64,000 nucleotides of DNA. It comes from Niastella soli (GTDB taxonomy: Bacteria > Bacteroidota > Bacteroidia > Chitinophagales > Chitinophagaceae). The notes below the pieces were generated by a model that was given only the letters and a program-made list of their open reading frames with translations, was not told the DNA's origin and ran no database searches. Position numbers and translations under genes: made by a program. Shown piece by piece: positions 8,525-17,423 of this stretch. Within the stretch, counting starts at the first letter, position 1. Each line of letters starts with the position of its first letter. Location of the stretch: assembly GCF_017742245.1 (NCBI RefSeq), contig NZ_JAGHKO010000001.1:649061-713060 (forward strand), in the 5' to 3' direction.

Positions 8525-8735
8525 CGCAGTTCTTTGACCTATTGGTAAATTATCAGGTATAACAAGTTAATTTAGTTGATAAGACGCGGAAGCCATCTTT
8601 ATGCTTGAAGCGTTTTCACCGTTCCGTTAGCTGGCCTGGAGATATTTCCTGGGTTATACAGCAGCGGAAATATACTAACACCTGTAAGTGAGCCTTGTCA
8701 TATAATGTTTCCACAACATTATTCGGCCTTTTTCA
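8525..8735 (+). other. non-coding stretch with hairpins (possible structured leader RNA)
   Basis: This stretch contains GTTCTTTGACCTATTGG (8528-8544), similar to a motif that precedes rRNA genes in Bacteroidota. It also has a nested stem, GTTAG 8626-8630 with CTAAC 8675-8679, enclosing ATATTTCC 8642-8649 with GGAAATAT 8666-8673. A third stem pairs ATAATGTT 8702-8709 with AACATTAT 8715-8722 and is followed by GGCCTTTTT. No reading frame is convincing. The rest of 8083-8880 shows only the direct repeats and promoter elements listed separately. Confidence 0.3.
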
Positions 8736-8843
8736 GGATAATTATGCACTCTGAAACTATATGTTTACCGAAATATTACGGGTTTTACCGGGATACTGGT
8801 GGCTTTAATCTTTTTTAACAAAATGCTTTTCTGTCTGTTATTG

Positions 8844-8851
8844 TATTTTTG
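8844..8851 (+). promoter_or_regulatory. -7 element TATTTTTG for the DUF5686 gene
   Basis: TATTTTTG matches TAnnTTTG and lies 29 bp before the ATG at 8881, the usual distance for Bacteroidota promoters. The -33 TTG is not evident. Confidence 0.4.
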
Positions 8852-8880
8852 GCGGAGAAATCAAACCGACCTTATAAGAA

Positions 8881-11388
8881 ATGCCTATTAGACCGTTTAG
8901 ACTCCTGCTGTTGATACTGTTGACCCAAAGCGCAATGGCCCAAACCAGGATATTGAAAGGAATTGTTAAAGATGCTCATAGCGACGAACGTATCCCCTTC
9001 GCCTCTATGCAATTCAAATCCCAAAGGACCGGCAAACTCAGCGATTCGGCAGGAACTTTCAGCTTTCGCTTTAACGAATGGCCCTCTGACACCCTCATCA
9101 TTTCTTATGTAGGATATCAGGATTTTAAATTACCATTCGACAGTTTTCTATTGTCACGAGCCAAAAACAATGTGTTAGATATCAGCATTCTGATGGAACG
9201 CGGAAATTTTGCAGCAGTAGTGGTAAAAAAGAAAATTGACCGCGGCCTGCTCATGTGGAAACGCATTGTGAAACACAAACCACAGAACGACCGCTATCGC
9301 TTCCGCAACTTCTCCTATGAGCTGTACAACAAACTGGAAGTTGACCTTAAGAATATCAAAAAAGAAAAATGGGAGAACCTGCCCTTTATCAAGAAGTTTA
9401 ATTTTGTGCTGAATAACATCGATACCACGGAGGAAGGGGTTCCCTATTTACCGGTGTATATTACAGAAGCCATCTCAGATTACTACTTCCAAAAAAATCC
9501 CATGCGCCGCCGCGAAGTGTTTAGAGGTACCAAAACCATGGGTGTGAACAACGAAAGCGTTTCCAAGTTGCTGGGTGGTATTGATCAAAATGTAAACTTT
9601 TATGCCAACTTCATTCCGGTATTCGATAAACAATTTGTAAGTCCCATCAGTGATAACGGGGATGCGTTCTACAATTACAAAGTGCTTGATTCGCAATTTG
9701 TAAATGGCCGCCGCCTTATTCACTTCTTCTTTATACCCAAACATAAGGGACAAAACACTTTTGAAGGTGATTGCTGGGTGCATGACACCACATTTGCTGT
9801 TCAAAAAATGAACCTGCGCCTGGGTAAAGACGCCAATCTGAACTATGTAAACCGGCTTAGTCTTATTCAGGAATTCAGTATGCTTAACGACAGCACCTGG
9901 TTCCTTACAAGAGATAAATTTGTGGTTGACCTATCGCTGCTTTCCGGTGAAAAGATGTTATCGGCAATAGGTAGAAAAACCACCACCTACAAAGACATTG
10001 TTGTTAATGACACCTCAGTAAACAATGAGCTGGCAAAAAACAAACTCATAGAAGAAACCATTTTTCCGCCTCAGGCCAATAATGCTCCGGATAGCTTTTG
10101 GGTACATAACCGCCATGAAGAGTTAAGCCCTACCGAACAGAAATTATATCAAACCATTGATACCCTGTTAAAGCTGCCAGCCTTTCAACGAGCGGTTAAA
10201 ACCGTCAACTTTCTGGCAACAGGTTATCTGGATATAGGCAAATTTGAGATTGGTCCCTGGTACAACTGGATCTATGCAAATACCCTGGAGGGCTGGCGCT
10301 TTCGCTTTGACCTTGGTACCAATGAGAAAATGTTCAAAAACCTGTATTTACACGGGTACCTGGCCTATGGAACAAAAGACCAGAAGTTCAAATACGAGGG
10401 CGATGCCATGTATTTGTTCAAGAGAAATCCCCGGTCGTACATTTCTGCCAGGTACTTAAAAGACATCGATTACGGTCAGAATTATTTAGATGAAGTAAGC
10501 CAGGATAACATTTTTGCGTTGGCCATCAGAAAACCTGGCGTTCCTATGAAATTCATGGAGACCGAATTAATACAGATGGATCTGTTCAAGGAATGGCATT
10601 CCGGTTTATCGGTTAACCTTAATGGTTCACGCAGAACATACAACCCCTTGCTGAACCTGCCCGAAAAAGAGATATTTTATGATGGTAGTGGCGTTACAGA
10701 ACCATTAAATACGTTTGAAGGATCTGTACAGGTACGTTTCGCTTATTTAGAGAAGTTCCTGGAAGGAGATTTTTACCGGTACAGCCTGGGCAGCCCCTAC
10801 CCGATCGTATCTGTTAAATATACGCGTGGCTTCAAGGGTGTGTGGAACAGCAATTATGATTACAGTAAAATAAGCGGCAGTGTTTCCGACTATTTGAAAA
10901 TATCGCCCTATGGCAATTTGTACTATAGTTTATTTGCCGGCAAAACTTTTGGCACCCTGCCCTTTATGCTGCTGGATGTAGCACCCGGTAATGAAATTTA
11001 TTATTATAACAAGTATGCTTATAGCTTAATGAACCGTTGGCAATACCTGCATGACAAATATGCCGGTTTTAATTTCGAGCATAATATCGGTTCAGGTATA
11101 TTCCGGTTTACAGAGCTTACGCGTAAGTTAAAATTCCGTCAGTTTTATACAGTAAAAGGATTGTGGGGCAGCCTGACTGAAGATAACAGGGCATTGAACA
11201 TGCCTTCGGGTTCTACCTATATGTTTGAATCACTGGATGGAAAAACGTACCTGGAAATTGGTACCGGCGTAGATAATATCTTTAAAGTGTTGCGGGTTGA
11301 TTTTATTTGGCGGGTATTACCTCAGCCCCTACCCGAATCTAGTGTACAACGTTTTGGGATATTTGGAAGTTTTAGATTACAATTCTAA
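8881..11388 (+). CDS. DUF5686 family outer-membrane protein with carboxypeptidase-like regulatory domain
   Basis: The 835-aa protein begins with a signal peptide (LLLLILLTQSAMAQ, cleavage near residue 20). A carboxypeptidase-D regulatory-like (beta-sandwich) domain follows at about 22-110, seen as LKGIVKDAHSDERIPFASMQF and ISYVGYQDF. The rest is rich in alternating beta-strand and aromatic residues and ends in phenylalanine (FRLQF), as in outer-membrane beta-barrels. This is the DUF5686 layout common in Bacteroidota; the function is unknown. A strong intrinsic terminator follows at 11437. It appears monocistronic. Confidence 0.85.
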   Translation: MPIRPFRLLLLILLTQSAMAQTRILKGIVKDAHSDERIPFASMQFKSQRTGKLSDSAGTFSFRFNEWPSDTLIISYVGYQDFKLPFDSFLLSRAKNNVLDISILMERGNFAAVVVKKKIDRGLLMWKRIVKHKPQNDRYRFRNFSYELYNKLEVDLKNIKKEKWENLPFIKKFNFVLNNIDTTEEGVPYLPVYITEAISDYYFQKNPMRRREVFRGTKTMGVNNESVSKLLGGIDQNVNFYANFIPVFDKQFVSPISDNGDAFYNYKVLDSQFVNGRRLIHFFFIPKHKGQNTFEGDCWVHDTTFAVQKMNLRLGKDANLNYVNRLSLIQEFSMLNDSTWFLTRDKFVVDLSLLSGEKMLSAIGRKTTTYKDIVVNDTSVNNELAKNKLIEETIFPPQANNAPDSFWVHNRHEELSPTEQKLYQTIDTLLKLPAFQRAVKTVNFLATGYLDIGKFEIGPWYNWIYANTLEGWRFRFDLGTNEKMFKNLYLHGYLAYGTKDQKFKYEGDAMYLFKRNPRSYISARYLKDIDYGQNYLDEVSQDNIFALAIRKPGVPMKFMETELIQMDLFKEWHSGLSVNLNGSRRTYNPLLNLPEKEIFYDGSGVTEPLNTFEGSVQVRFAYLEKFLEGDFYRYSLGSPYPIVSVKYTRGFKGVWNSNYDYSKISGSVSDYLKISPYGNLYYSLFAGKTFGTLPFMLLDVAPGNEIYYYNKYAYSLMNRWQYLHDKYAGFNFEHNIGSGIFRFTELTRKLKFRQFYTVKGLWGSLTEDNRALNMPSGSTYMFESLDGKTYLEIGTGVDNIFKVLRVDFIWRVLPQPLPESSVQRFGIFGSFRLQF

Positions 11389-11436
11389 AAGAGAGTGGTA
11401 AATGTAGAAGATGTATAGTGATACAGCTAATTATAT

Positions 11437-11466
11437 AATCCCGGCTTAGGTCGGGATTTTTTATTT
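11437..11466 (+). terminator. intrinsic terminator after the DUF5686 gene
   Basis: AATCCCG pairs with CGGGATT (7 bp, 8-nt loop) and is followed by a T-rich tail (TTTTTATTTT). It starts 48 bp after the stop codon. Confidence 0.8.
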
Positions 11467-11486
11467 TAAGGATCGCAAGTAAATGT

Positions 11487-11580
11487 TCGTCGGCCCTTCG
11501 ATCCTTCGACTCCTCACCTACGCTAAGGCTTCGGTGAGCGAAGCGCTCAGGATGCTCGGACGCTCAGAATGCTCCGACTA
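11487..11580. repeat. REP-like intergenic palindromic element
   Basis: The stretch folds into overlapping short hairpins: CTCACC 11513-11518 with GGTGAG 11533-11538, and the alternative GAGCG-AAG-CGCTC at 11536-11548. Words such as CCTTCGA(C/T)CC and GCTCAGGATGCTCGGA recur in it. It resembles the repeated extragenic palindromes found between Bacteroidota genes. No coding potential is seen. Confidence 0.4.
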
Positions 11581-11868
11581 AATAGAAATGGGCCTCCAAC
11601 ATTGAACAGGGTTAAAAAAAAACAGGTGCCATAGAAATGGCTCCTGGTAAAGTGTAATTTGCGATACTTCACAAAGAAAAAGAACTATGATAATTTGCTA
11701 ATGTCCGATTGAAATTCAGGGGAAATTTCAATTTTGCCGGCGCAATAACTGACTATCACTAATTAAAACAATGAAATGGTAGGAGTGTACTAAACAATTA
11801 TGAAAAAAAAACATCATATTGATTCCAATCAACTGACTTGTAAGGATGCTTGAACGATTTTATAGCAT

Positions 11869-11937
11869 AAAAAAGGGGCGATTAGAAAATCGCCCCGCAG
11901 GTCATGCCCTCAAAGCTATTGCATAGACCTTGTTTAA
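11869..11937 (-). ncRNA. candidate small RNA ending at an orphan terminator
   Basis: On the minus strand, a strong hairpin (GGGGCGATT/AATCGCCCC at 11875-11883 and 11888-11896) is followed by six T. No gene ends just upstream of it, because the DUF4399 gene already has its own terminator at 12125-12158. A perfect -7 element TACTTTTG lies at 11951-11944, which would give an RNA of about 70 nt. No -33 TTG is seen. The existence of the RNA is inferred from the promoter-terminator pair only. Confidence 0.35.
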
Positions 11938-12124
11938 CTTCTTCAAAAGTATTGTACAGAATTTTAAGAAAATAATTTTTTAGACGAGCTGCAGTATTTT
12001 AACAAATAAGTCCCCAAAAACACCACATTCAGCAGGGATATATTTTGTGTAAAAAAGACACTTTAATGCGGATTTAATCAACTCAACCGATTGCGTAATC
12101 GTATTTTAAGTAGCAGTCTGTAAT

Positions 12125-12158
12125 AAAAAAGGGCAGCCCGTTTTTACAAGGGCTGCCC
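12125..12158 (-). terminator. intrinsic terminator after the DUF4399 lipoprotein gene
   Basis: GGGCAGCCC (12131-12139) pairs with GGGCTGCCC (12150-12158), a 9-bp stem, followed on the minus strand by TTTTTT. It lies 25 bp beyond the stop codon. Confidence 0.85.
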
Positions 12159-12182
12159 TAATTAATTTTTACGTATAATAAA

Positions 12183-12698
12183 TTACTGTACAGTTACTGT
12201 AACAGATGAAGCCAGTTTACCTCCATATGAGCGATGGATACCATCGGCATATTGCAGCGTCAATTTGTGCTCACCAGGCGTTAATTTCAGTTCTGCCTCT
12301 TTTTGAGCATTGCCAAAATGCAGGTGAGTAGAATCTTTAGGCACCACAGTTCCCAAAGCCAGAGAATCGCCGTTATCGATCAAAATGTGGTGGTGACCAG
12401 AAGCAGGTTTTATTACACCGGCAGAATCCAGTGCAATACCTGATACGCCCATTAGTACTTTAAAGGGAGATTTTATTTTCTGGCCATTTTTCAGGTTTTT
12501 GAAAAATACTTTAGCGCCAGCAGGAATTTCTGGAACCGGGGCTACTTCAGCGGCAGGCTCAGCCGCGTGGTGTGTGGTATCCATAGCAGTAGAAGCAGCT
12601 GCGGCAGTGTCAGTAGCGGTTTCTTCAGTTTTTGAACCGCCATCGTTACAAGCAACCATGCCTAAAAGCAGAAAAGGAATAAGACCAATTTTACGCAT
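12183..12698 (-). CDS. DUF4399 domain lipoprotein
   Basis: The 171-aa protein has a lipoprotein signal with lipobox LGMVAC (Cys17). A low-complexity Ala/Thr/Glu linker (18-55) follows, then a conserved DUF4399 domain (about 60-171) with VFFKNLKNGQ, SGHHHILID, HLHFGNAQKEAELKLTPGEH and ADGIHRSYGG. The histidine-rich motifs suggest a metal-binding fold, but the function of DUF4399 is unknown. It would be anchored in the outer or inner membrane by lipid. It is monocistronic, with a -7 element upstream and a terminator downstream. Confidence 0.85.
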   Translation of the reverse strand: MRKIGLIPFLLLGMVACNDGGSKTEETATDTAAAASTAMDTTHHAAEPAAEVAPVPEIPAGAKVFFKNLKNGQKIKSPFKVLMGVSGIALDSAGVIKPASGHHHILIDNGDSLALGTVVPKDSTHLHFGNAQKEAELKLTPGEHKLTLQYADGIHRSYGGKLASSVTVTVQ

Positions 12699-12760
12699 AA
12701 ACTATTTTTGAAGTGATGAAATAATGGTTTAACCAGCTCACACTTATCGAAACAACCGCG

Positions 12761-12768
12761 CAAATTTA
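12761..12768 (-). promoter_or_regulatory. -7 element TAAATTTG for the DUF4399 gene
   Basis: On the minus strand, TAAATTTG matches TAnnTTTG exactly and lies about 63 nt before the ATG at 12698. A TTG at the right distance is not seen. Confidence 0.4.
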
Positions 12769-12825
12769 AAGGTATATAGTTGATATCTACCGGTTTGACA
12801 ACATATTAACAATCAAACAACCAGG

Positions 12826-14010
12826 CTATTGTGCCGCATCCAATACCTGCAAAACCGTTTTGACAGCCTTTTTTATCTCTTTGGTTGAAATGGTAAGCGG
12901 TGGAGCTATTCGCATACACTCAGGCGCAAAAAGGAACCAGTCGGTCAATATACCCTGTTGCAGGCAGCCGTCAATAACCTTTTTATTTATCTCGAAATTT
13001 TCAAACTCCACAGCGATCAGCAGACCGTTTGCCCGTACTTTCTTTATTAATGGATGTTGCAACATTTCAACAAACAGGGCCGCTTTATGAGCAACCTCTT
13101 CTACTATTTCTTCTTTCAGCAGCACTTTAAATGCTGCCAGTCCGGCGGCACAGCATACAGGATGGCCACCAAAGGTTGTAATATGGCCCAGAACCGGGTT
13201 TTCGGTAAACACCTTCATAATCTCCTTATCGGCCACAAAAGCGCCCAGCGGCATGCCACCGCCCAGGGCTTTCCCCATTAAAACAATATCGGGCACTATA
13301 TTAAACTGTTCAAACCCCCAAAGGGTGCCGGTTCTTCCAAATCCGGCCTGTATTTCATCCAGTACCAATAAAGTGCCGGTTTCGCGGCATCTTCTTTCCA
13401 GGGCCGACATCCATTGTGGGGAAGGCGCCACTACCCCACGTTCAGCCTGAATGGTTTCGGCTATTACACAAGCCGTTTGGGTGGTTATCTGGTTCAACGA
13501 CTCAAAAGCGTCATACTCCAGGTGCAATACATCGGGTAACAGTGGGCGAAAGGCGTTGCGCCAGTATTCATCGCCCATAATGCTCAGCGCGCCCTGGGTT
13601 GAACCGTGGTAGCTTTTATTGAACGCAATGATCTGGGTACGGTTAGTGACCCGTTTGGCCAGTTTCATGGCCCCTTCCGTGGCTTCGGCCCCGGAATTGG
13701 TAAAATATACCGAGTTGAGGGTGGCCGGCAAATGATCGGTTAACCATTTGGCAAACTGCACCTGAGGCGTTTCTATCATTTCTCCATATACCAGCAGGTG
13801 CATGTAGTCATCAACCTGCTTTTTGATGGCTTTTACCACCTTGGGGTGCCGGTGGCCAACATTGCACACACTGATACCGGCAATGAGGTCGAGGTATTTT
13901 TTGCCGGCAGCGTCAACCAATACGCTTCCTTTTGCTTTCACGATCTCTAAACCCAGTGGAGCAGGTGAAGTTTGCGCCACATGCCGGAGAAATAATTCGC
14001 GTTTATTCAT
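12826..14010 (-). CDS. class III PLP-dependent aminotransferase (acetylornithine/ornithine aminotransferase-like)
   Basis: The 394-aa protein has the class III aminotransferase signature: GNxxx-type start (DLIAGISVCNVGHRHP), TNSGAEATEGAMKLA (PLP phosphate site), KSYHGSTQGALS, LVLDEIQAGFGRTG (PLP-binding Asp) and the Schiff-base lysine in LMGKALGGGMPLGAF. The family moves an amino group between an omega-amine and a keto acid. It stands apart from the arginine operon, which has its own ArgD-like enzyme at 34984, so a different substrate is likely. Exact specificity cannot be read from the sequence. It is divergent from the carbonic anhydrase gene. Confidence 0.85.
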   Translation of the reverse strand: MNKRELFLRHVAQTSPAPLGLEIVKAKGSVLVDAAGKKYLDLIAGISVCNVGHRHPKVVKAIKKQVDDYMHLLVYGEMIETPQVQFAKWLTDHLPATLNSVYFTNSGAEATEGAMKLAKRVTNRTQIIAFNKSYHGSTQGALSIMGDEYWRNAFRPLLPDVLHLEYDAFESLNQITTQTACVIAETIQAERGVVAPSPQWMSALERRCRETGTLLVLDEIQAGFGRTGTLWGFEQFNIVPDIVLMGKALGGGMPLGAFVADKEIMKVFTENPVLGHITTFGGHPVCCAAGLAAFKVLLKEEIVEEVAHKAALFVEMLQHPLIKKVRANGLLIAVEFENFEINKKVIDGCLQQGILTDWFLFAPECMRIAPPLTISTKEIKKAVKTVLQVLDAAQ

Positions 14011-14029
14011 AATCCCGGCAAAGATACTG

Positions 14030-14125
14030 GTTACCAGTTACTAGTTGCCAGTCACCGGTTTTTGTCACCAGGAGGCCAGCGGTAGTCAGGATTTATAATT
14101 TTCAATACCCCGTAACAGGAAACCG
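14030..14125. repeat. degenerate CCGGTTAC-type intergenic repeat
   Basis: Words ACTGGTTACCAGTTACTAG, GCCAGTCACCGG and, about 50 bp on, GAAACCGGTAACTG can fold on each other (ACCGGTTT with AAACCGGT). The same vocabulary appears at 51708, 54773 and 58449. Confidence 0.4.
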
Positions 14126-14185
14126 GTAACTGATTGATGAGATTAATTAGGATATTTGTAAAACAGAACCTTAAAAAAAACAGCC

Positions 14186-14713
14186 ATGCCAGTAATCTTA
14201 CACGTTGAAGGGGTATACCCAAAATTTGGAAATAATGCTTTTATTGCTCCCAATGCTACCATTGTTGGCGATGTGGTTATGGGTGATGATTGCAGCGTTT
14301 GGTTCAATGCCGTTGTACGGGGCGACGTAAACAGCATTCGTATGGGGAATAAAGTAAATGTTCAGGATGGTGCCATCATCCATTGTACCTATAAACGTAC
14401 CCAAACCATTATTGGCAACAACGTGTCTATTGGACATAACGCCATTGTACATGGTTGTACCGTAGATGATAACGTACTGATAGGGATGGGCGCCATAATT
14501 ATGGACCGGGCCCATATTGGCAGCAATTCCATCATTGCAGCTGGCGCCGTGGTACTGGAAGAAACCATCGTTCCGCCGGGCACCATCTTTGCGGGCGTTC
14601 CTGCCAGGAAGGTGAAAGACATTGTTGTATCGCAGGTTCACAGCGAAATTGACCGGATCGCCAATAATTACATAAAATATGCCGATTGGTTCCGTGATCA
14701 GGTAACCGAATAA
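14186..14713 (+). CDS. gamma-carbonic anhydrase family protein (left-handed beta-helix)
   Basis: The 175-aa protein is made of hexapeptide repeats forming a left-handed beta-helix (IAPNATIVGDVVMGDDCSVW onwards). It keeps the three candidate zinc histidines in the family arrangement: His in AIIHCT, and two in SIGHNAIVHG (H-x4-H). Length and the APNATIVG start match the YrdA/gamma-CA-like family, whose members range from CO2 hydratases to proteins of unknown activity. The C-terminal helix (about 150-175) is typical for trimer packing. It is transcribed divergently from the aminotransferase gene. Confidence 0.88.
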   Translation: MPVILHVEGVYPKFGNNAFIAPNATIVGDVVMGDDCSVWFNAVVRGDVNSIRMGNKVNVQDGAIIHCTYKRTQTIIGNNVSIGHNAIVHGCTVDDNVLIGMGAIIMDRAHIGSNSIIAAGAVVLEETIVPPGTIFAGVPARKVKDIVVSQVHSEIDRIANNYIKYADWFRDQVTE

Positions 14714-14785
14714 TTGGTCCTATCTATTGCAATTCTGACATAATATATCTAAATTTAAGAGCGTTTTATCCTAAGAAAAGAGTTT

Positions 14786-14953
14786 ATGAAATCAATTAGA
14801 ATTTTTCTGTTTTTAGCTGTTGCAGTTGTCTATGTTTTAGGCGGAAGTTCATGTAGTCGCAAAACCGGTTGCCCAAGTAATGGTAAAAACGTTGGGGCCG
14901 AACGGATCCTGAGTGGAGAAAAAGTGCCCAAAGCAAGAAAATTCAAAGCGTAG
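14786..14953 (+). CDS. small lipoprotein, 55 aa
   Basis: An ATG at 14786 opens a 55-codon frame ending at TAG 14951-14953. It encodes a positively charged start (MKSIRIF), a hydrophobic core and a lipobox VLGGSSC (Cys23). A short mature part of 32 residues follows, with SRKTGCPSNGKNVGAERIL and a basic end. The clear lipoprotein signal in so short a frame argues for a real gene. It lies 72 bp after the carbonic anhydrase gene and 56 bp before the next one, on the same strand. The function is unknown. Confidence 0.7.
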   Translation: MKSIRIFLFLAVAVVYVLGGSSCSRKTGCPSNGKNVGAERILSGEKVPKARKFKA

Positions 14954-15009
14954 TCCCTGAATACCGGTTGAACTTCGGTTCAACCTTTTCATAATCTAAA
15001 CCGTACTTT

Positions 15010-15342
15010 ATGAGCCTGACTCTACGCACAGATTTTGGCTGTACTGAAGCCATTATTGACGATGACTGCGGATTGAAGCGCTTTTATGAGGTCGCTAATA
15101 TTTTATTGGATGATCTCAAGATCCGGTTCACCAACAAGCAGGACGATTTTGATACCCTAACATGGAATTTTGCCTACAAGGGACATCTTCTTTCGCTGTA
15201 TTACAACATTTACACCGGCATTTCAATTTATCCTTTCAAGATCAAGGAAGCTCCCCGCAAAGACAATGATGCGGTAATTGAGGTCGCAAAATTTCTGGAG
15301 ACCAAGCTAATGGTGCATAAGACCAAACGATTTGTTGCTTAG
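15010..15342 (+). CDS. hypothetical protein, 110 aa
   Basis: A soluble acidic-to-neutral protein without signal peptide. It contains a conserved-looking core KQDDFDTLTWNFAYKGHLLSL and a C-terminal helix (VIEVAKFLETKLM). I do not recognise the family. The ATG at 15010 directly follows a non-coding gap after the small lipoprotein gene, and the three plus-strand genes from 14186 may be read together. Codon use looks like its neighbours. Confidence 0.65.
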   Translation: MSLTLRTDFGCTEAIIDDDCGLKRFYEVANILLDDLKIRFTNKQDDFDTLTWNFAYKGHLLSLYYNIYTGISIYPFKIKEAPRKDNDAVIEVAKFLETKLMVHKTKRFVA

Positions 15343-15418
15343 TATTACTCCACTGTGATCATCCTCTCTTTTTCCATTATCCATAACCTGTATTGAAAGT
15401 CCATCCGGACGTCAATAA

Positions 15419-16360
15419 TTAATAGCTTTTCTCGTCAATTGACTCCAGAATGTTGTAGTAGCTTACATAGCGCTCTTCATGAATGGTCCCATTGACAACA
15501 CCGTCTTTTATGGCGCAACCCGGTTCGTTTATGTGTAAACAATTATTGAACTGGCAGTCATTAAGTACGCGCGCCATTTCAGGAAAATAATGTGAAAGTT
15601 CCTGCCGGGAAATATCAACCAAACCAAATTCGCGCATACCCGGGGTGTCTATAACCCTGCCGCCATTTGCGGTGGGCAGGTCGAACATTTCGGCAAAAGT
15701 GGTCGTGTGCATACCCTTGCCGCTCCAGCCACTTACATCCTGGGTCTTTAATTGCAACTCGGGAAAAATGCTATTGATAAAGGAGGATTTCCCCACGCCG
15801 GAATGGCCGCTCATGAGGGTTATTTTATTTTCGAGGGCAGTCTTTAATTCATCGATGCCTTCATTGTTTTTAACCGACATCAATATCGTACGGTAGCCAA
15901 TAGCCGCATACATTTCCTTGAGCATGGCAAATTTTTCCTGCTCTTTGTTCTTATACAGATCGGCTTTATTGAACACCACAATGGCCGGAACGTGGTAGGC
16001 CTCGCTGGTTACCAAAAAACGATCAATAAAGCCCTGGGAAGTTTTTGGGTCCCTGAGCGTGGCAAATAACACCGACTGATCGATATTAGCTGCCACAATA
16101 TGATGTTGCTTTTTATGCGAGGGCGATTGCCGGTTAATATAATTGCGCCGGGGGCAAATTTCGGTGATGATGGCCGTATTAGCCGATTCGCTTTCTATCT
16201 CAATCATCACTTCATCGCCCACAGCAATGGGATTAGTAGAAGTAATATTATCAATTTTGAAAACGCCTTTTATGCGGGCACTCATCGTTTTGCCCGTTTC
16301 TGTTCTTATATTGTACCAACTGCCGGTTGACCGGTATACGATTGCTTTCATTGAGGGCAT
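15419..16360 (-). CDS. rsgA: ribosome small subunit-dependent GTPase A
   Basis: The 313-aa protein has the circularly permuted GTPase order of RsgA: an OB-fold N-terminus (about 1-75), G4 NKADL at about 140, G1 SGHSGVGKSS at about 195-205, and G3 DTPG after a TTTFAEMF switch region. A C-terminal zinc-binding set follows (CQFNNCLHINEPGC, with the Cys/His ligands). RsgA assists late maturation of the 30S subunit. The start may be MPSMKAIV (16360) or the MKAIV nine bases later; family N-termini favour the latter slightly. It lies 52 bp after BatA on the same strand. Confidence 0.93.
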   Translation of the reverse strand: MPSMKAIVYRSTGSWYNIRTETGKTMSARIKGVFKIDNITSTNPIAVGDEVMIEIESESANTAIITEICPRRNYINRQSPSHKKQHHIVAANIDQSVLFATLRDPKTSQGFIDRFLVTSEAYHVPAIVVFNKADLYKNKEQEKFAMLKEMYAAIGYRTILMSVKNNEGIDELKTALENKITLMSGHSGVGKSSFINSIFPELQLKTQDVSGWSGKGMHTTTFAEMFDLPTANGGRVIDTPGMREFGLVDISRQELSHYFPEMARVLNDCQFNNCLHINEPGCAIKDGVVNGTIHEERYVSYYNILESIDEKSY

Positions 16361-16412
16361 AAATGTACAATATTACTTGTACTTCGATTGCTCACCTTCT
16401 TCGTTCAGAATA

Positions 16413-17420
16413 TTATGGAAATTTCTTAAATAAAGTATATCGCAGAATTATTTCCAGGAAAAGTAAGGCAGCGGCAGCGAGTGCAAAGGGAAAGAACCGC
16501 TCTGTATACCGTTTTAATGCTGTAACTTCTATGCGCGATTTTTCGAGTTTATCTATTTCCAGGTAGATCTTTTTCAAGCTTTCATTATCCCTTGCCCGGA
16601 AATACAAACCACCGGTTTCCGTAGCAATCATCCGCAACAGTTTTTCATCAATATTCACTTTTTGCTGCCTGGTAGTAATGCCGCCTGCGCCATCGCCAAT
16701 AGGTACGGGGGCATAACCTTCTGAACCTACCCCAATTGTATATACCCGTACGCCATAGGCTTTTGCGAGTTCCTTACCAGCCAGGGGATCAATCCGGCCA
16801 CCCTGGTCTTCCCCATCGGTGAGCAGGATCACCACTTTCGATTTTGTTTTTACGTTTTTCAACCGGTCAACACTTACACCCAGGCCATCTCCAATGGCGG
16901 TACCATCTTCCAGTAAACCGCGCTGAATATTGTATATCTGGGTTTTTAATACAGCTTTATCAGTAGTCAGTGGCACCAGGGTAAAACTTTCTCCCGAAAA
17001 AATAACCACGCCAATGCGATCGGTGGGCCGCATGTCGACAAAATTGGCGGCCATTTGTTTGGACGCTTCCAGCCTGTCGGGCAAAAAATCCTGCGCCAGC
17101 ATGCTACCGCTCACATCCAGACAAAGTACAATGTCGATCCCCTGACCGTTCTTTAGCTCTTCATCATTACGGGTTTGCGGGCGGGCCATGGCCATGATGA
17201 TGCAGCAAAGGGCGAGTAGCCGGATCACAAAGGGCGCATGACGAAAAGTACTTTTCCACGAACTGCTTTTACGAATAACTGCAAGGGAAGACACTTTCAG
17301 CGTTCCCTGTTTGCTATTATACTTGTTCAGGTACCAGTAAAGCATAGCCGGCACCAGTACAAACAACCCGAATACTTCAGGGTATGCAAATGTTATATGT
17401 TCAAACCAATTGTACAGCAA
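16413..17420 (-). CDS. batA: BatA-like VWA domain membrane protein
   Basis: The 335-aa protein has an N-terminal membrane helix (about 15-30), a second at about 62-79, a von Willebrand A domain (about 94-290) with the MIDAS motif D102-V-S104-G-S106, and a C-terminal membrane helix (FPFALAAAALLFLEIIL). This is the BatA layout of Bacteroidota aerotolerance operons. It follows the BatD-like gene by 3 bp and ends the MoxR-DUF58-BatD-like-BatA set. BatB, BatC and BatE are not next to it; RsgA follows instead. Confidence 0.85.
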   Translation of the reverse strand: MLYNWFEHITFAYPEVFGLFVLVPAMLYWYLNKYNSKQGTLKVSSLAVIRKSSSWKSTFRHAPFVIRLLALCCIIMAMARPQTRNDEELKNGQGIDIVLCLDVSGSMLAQDFLPDRLEASKQMAANFVDMRPTDRIGVVIFSGESFTLVPLTTDKAVLKTQIYNIQRGLLEDGTAIGDGLGVSVDRLKNVKTKSKVVILLTDGEDQGGRIDPLAGKELAKAYGVRVYTIGVGSEGYAPVPIGDGAGGITTRQQKVNIDEKLLRMIATETGGLYFRARDNESLKKIYLEIDKLEKSRIEVTALKRYTERFFPFALAAAALLFLEIILRYTLFKKFP

Positions 17421-17423
17421 GGG

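Noticed and set aside
11487-11580. CRISPR-like repeat array
   Set aside because: Repeated words are short, palindromic and irregularly spaced; no constant repeat with unique spacers and no cas genes.
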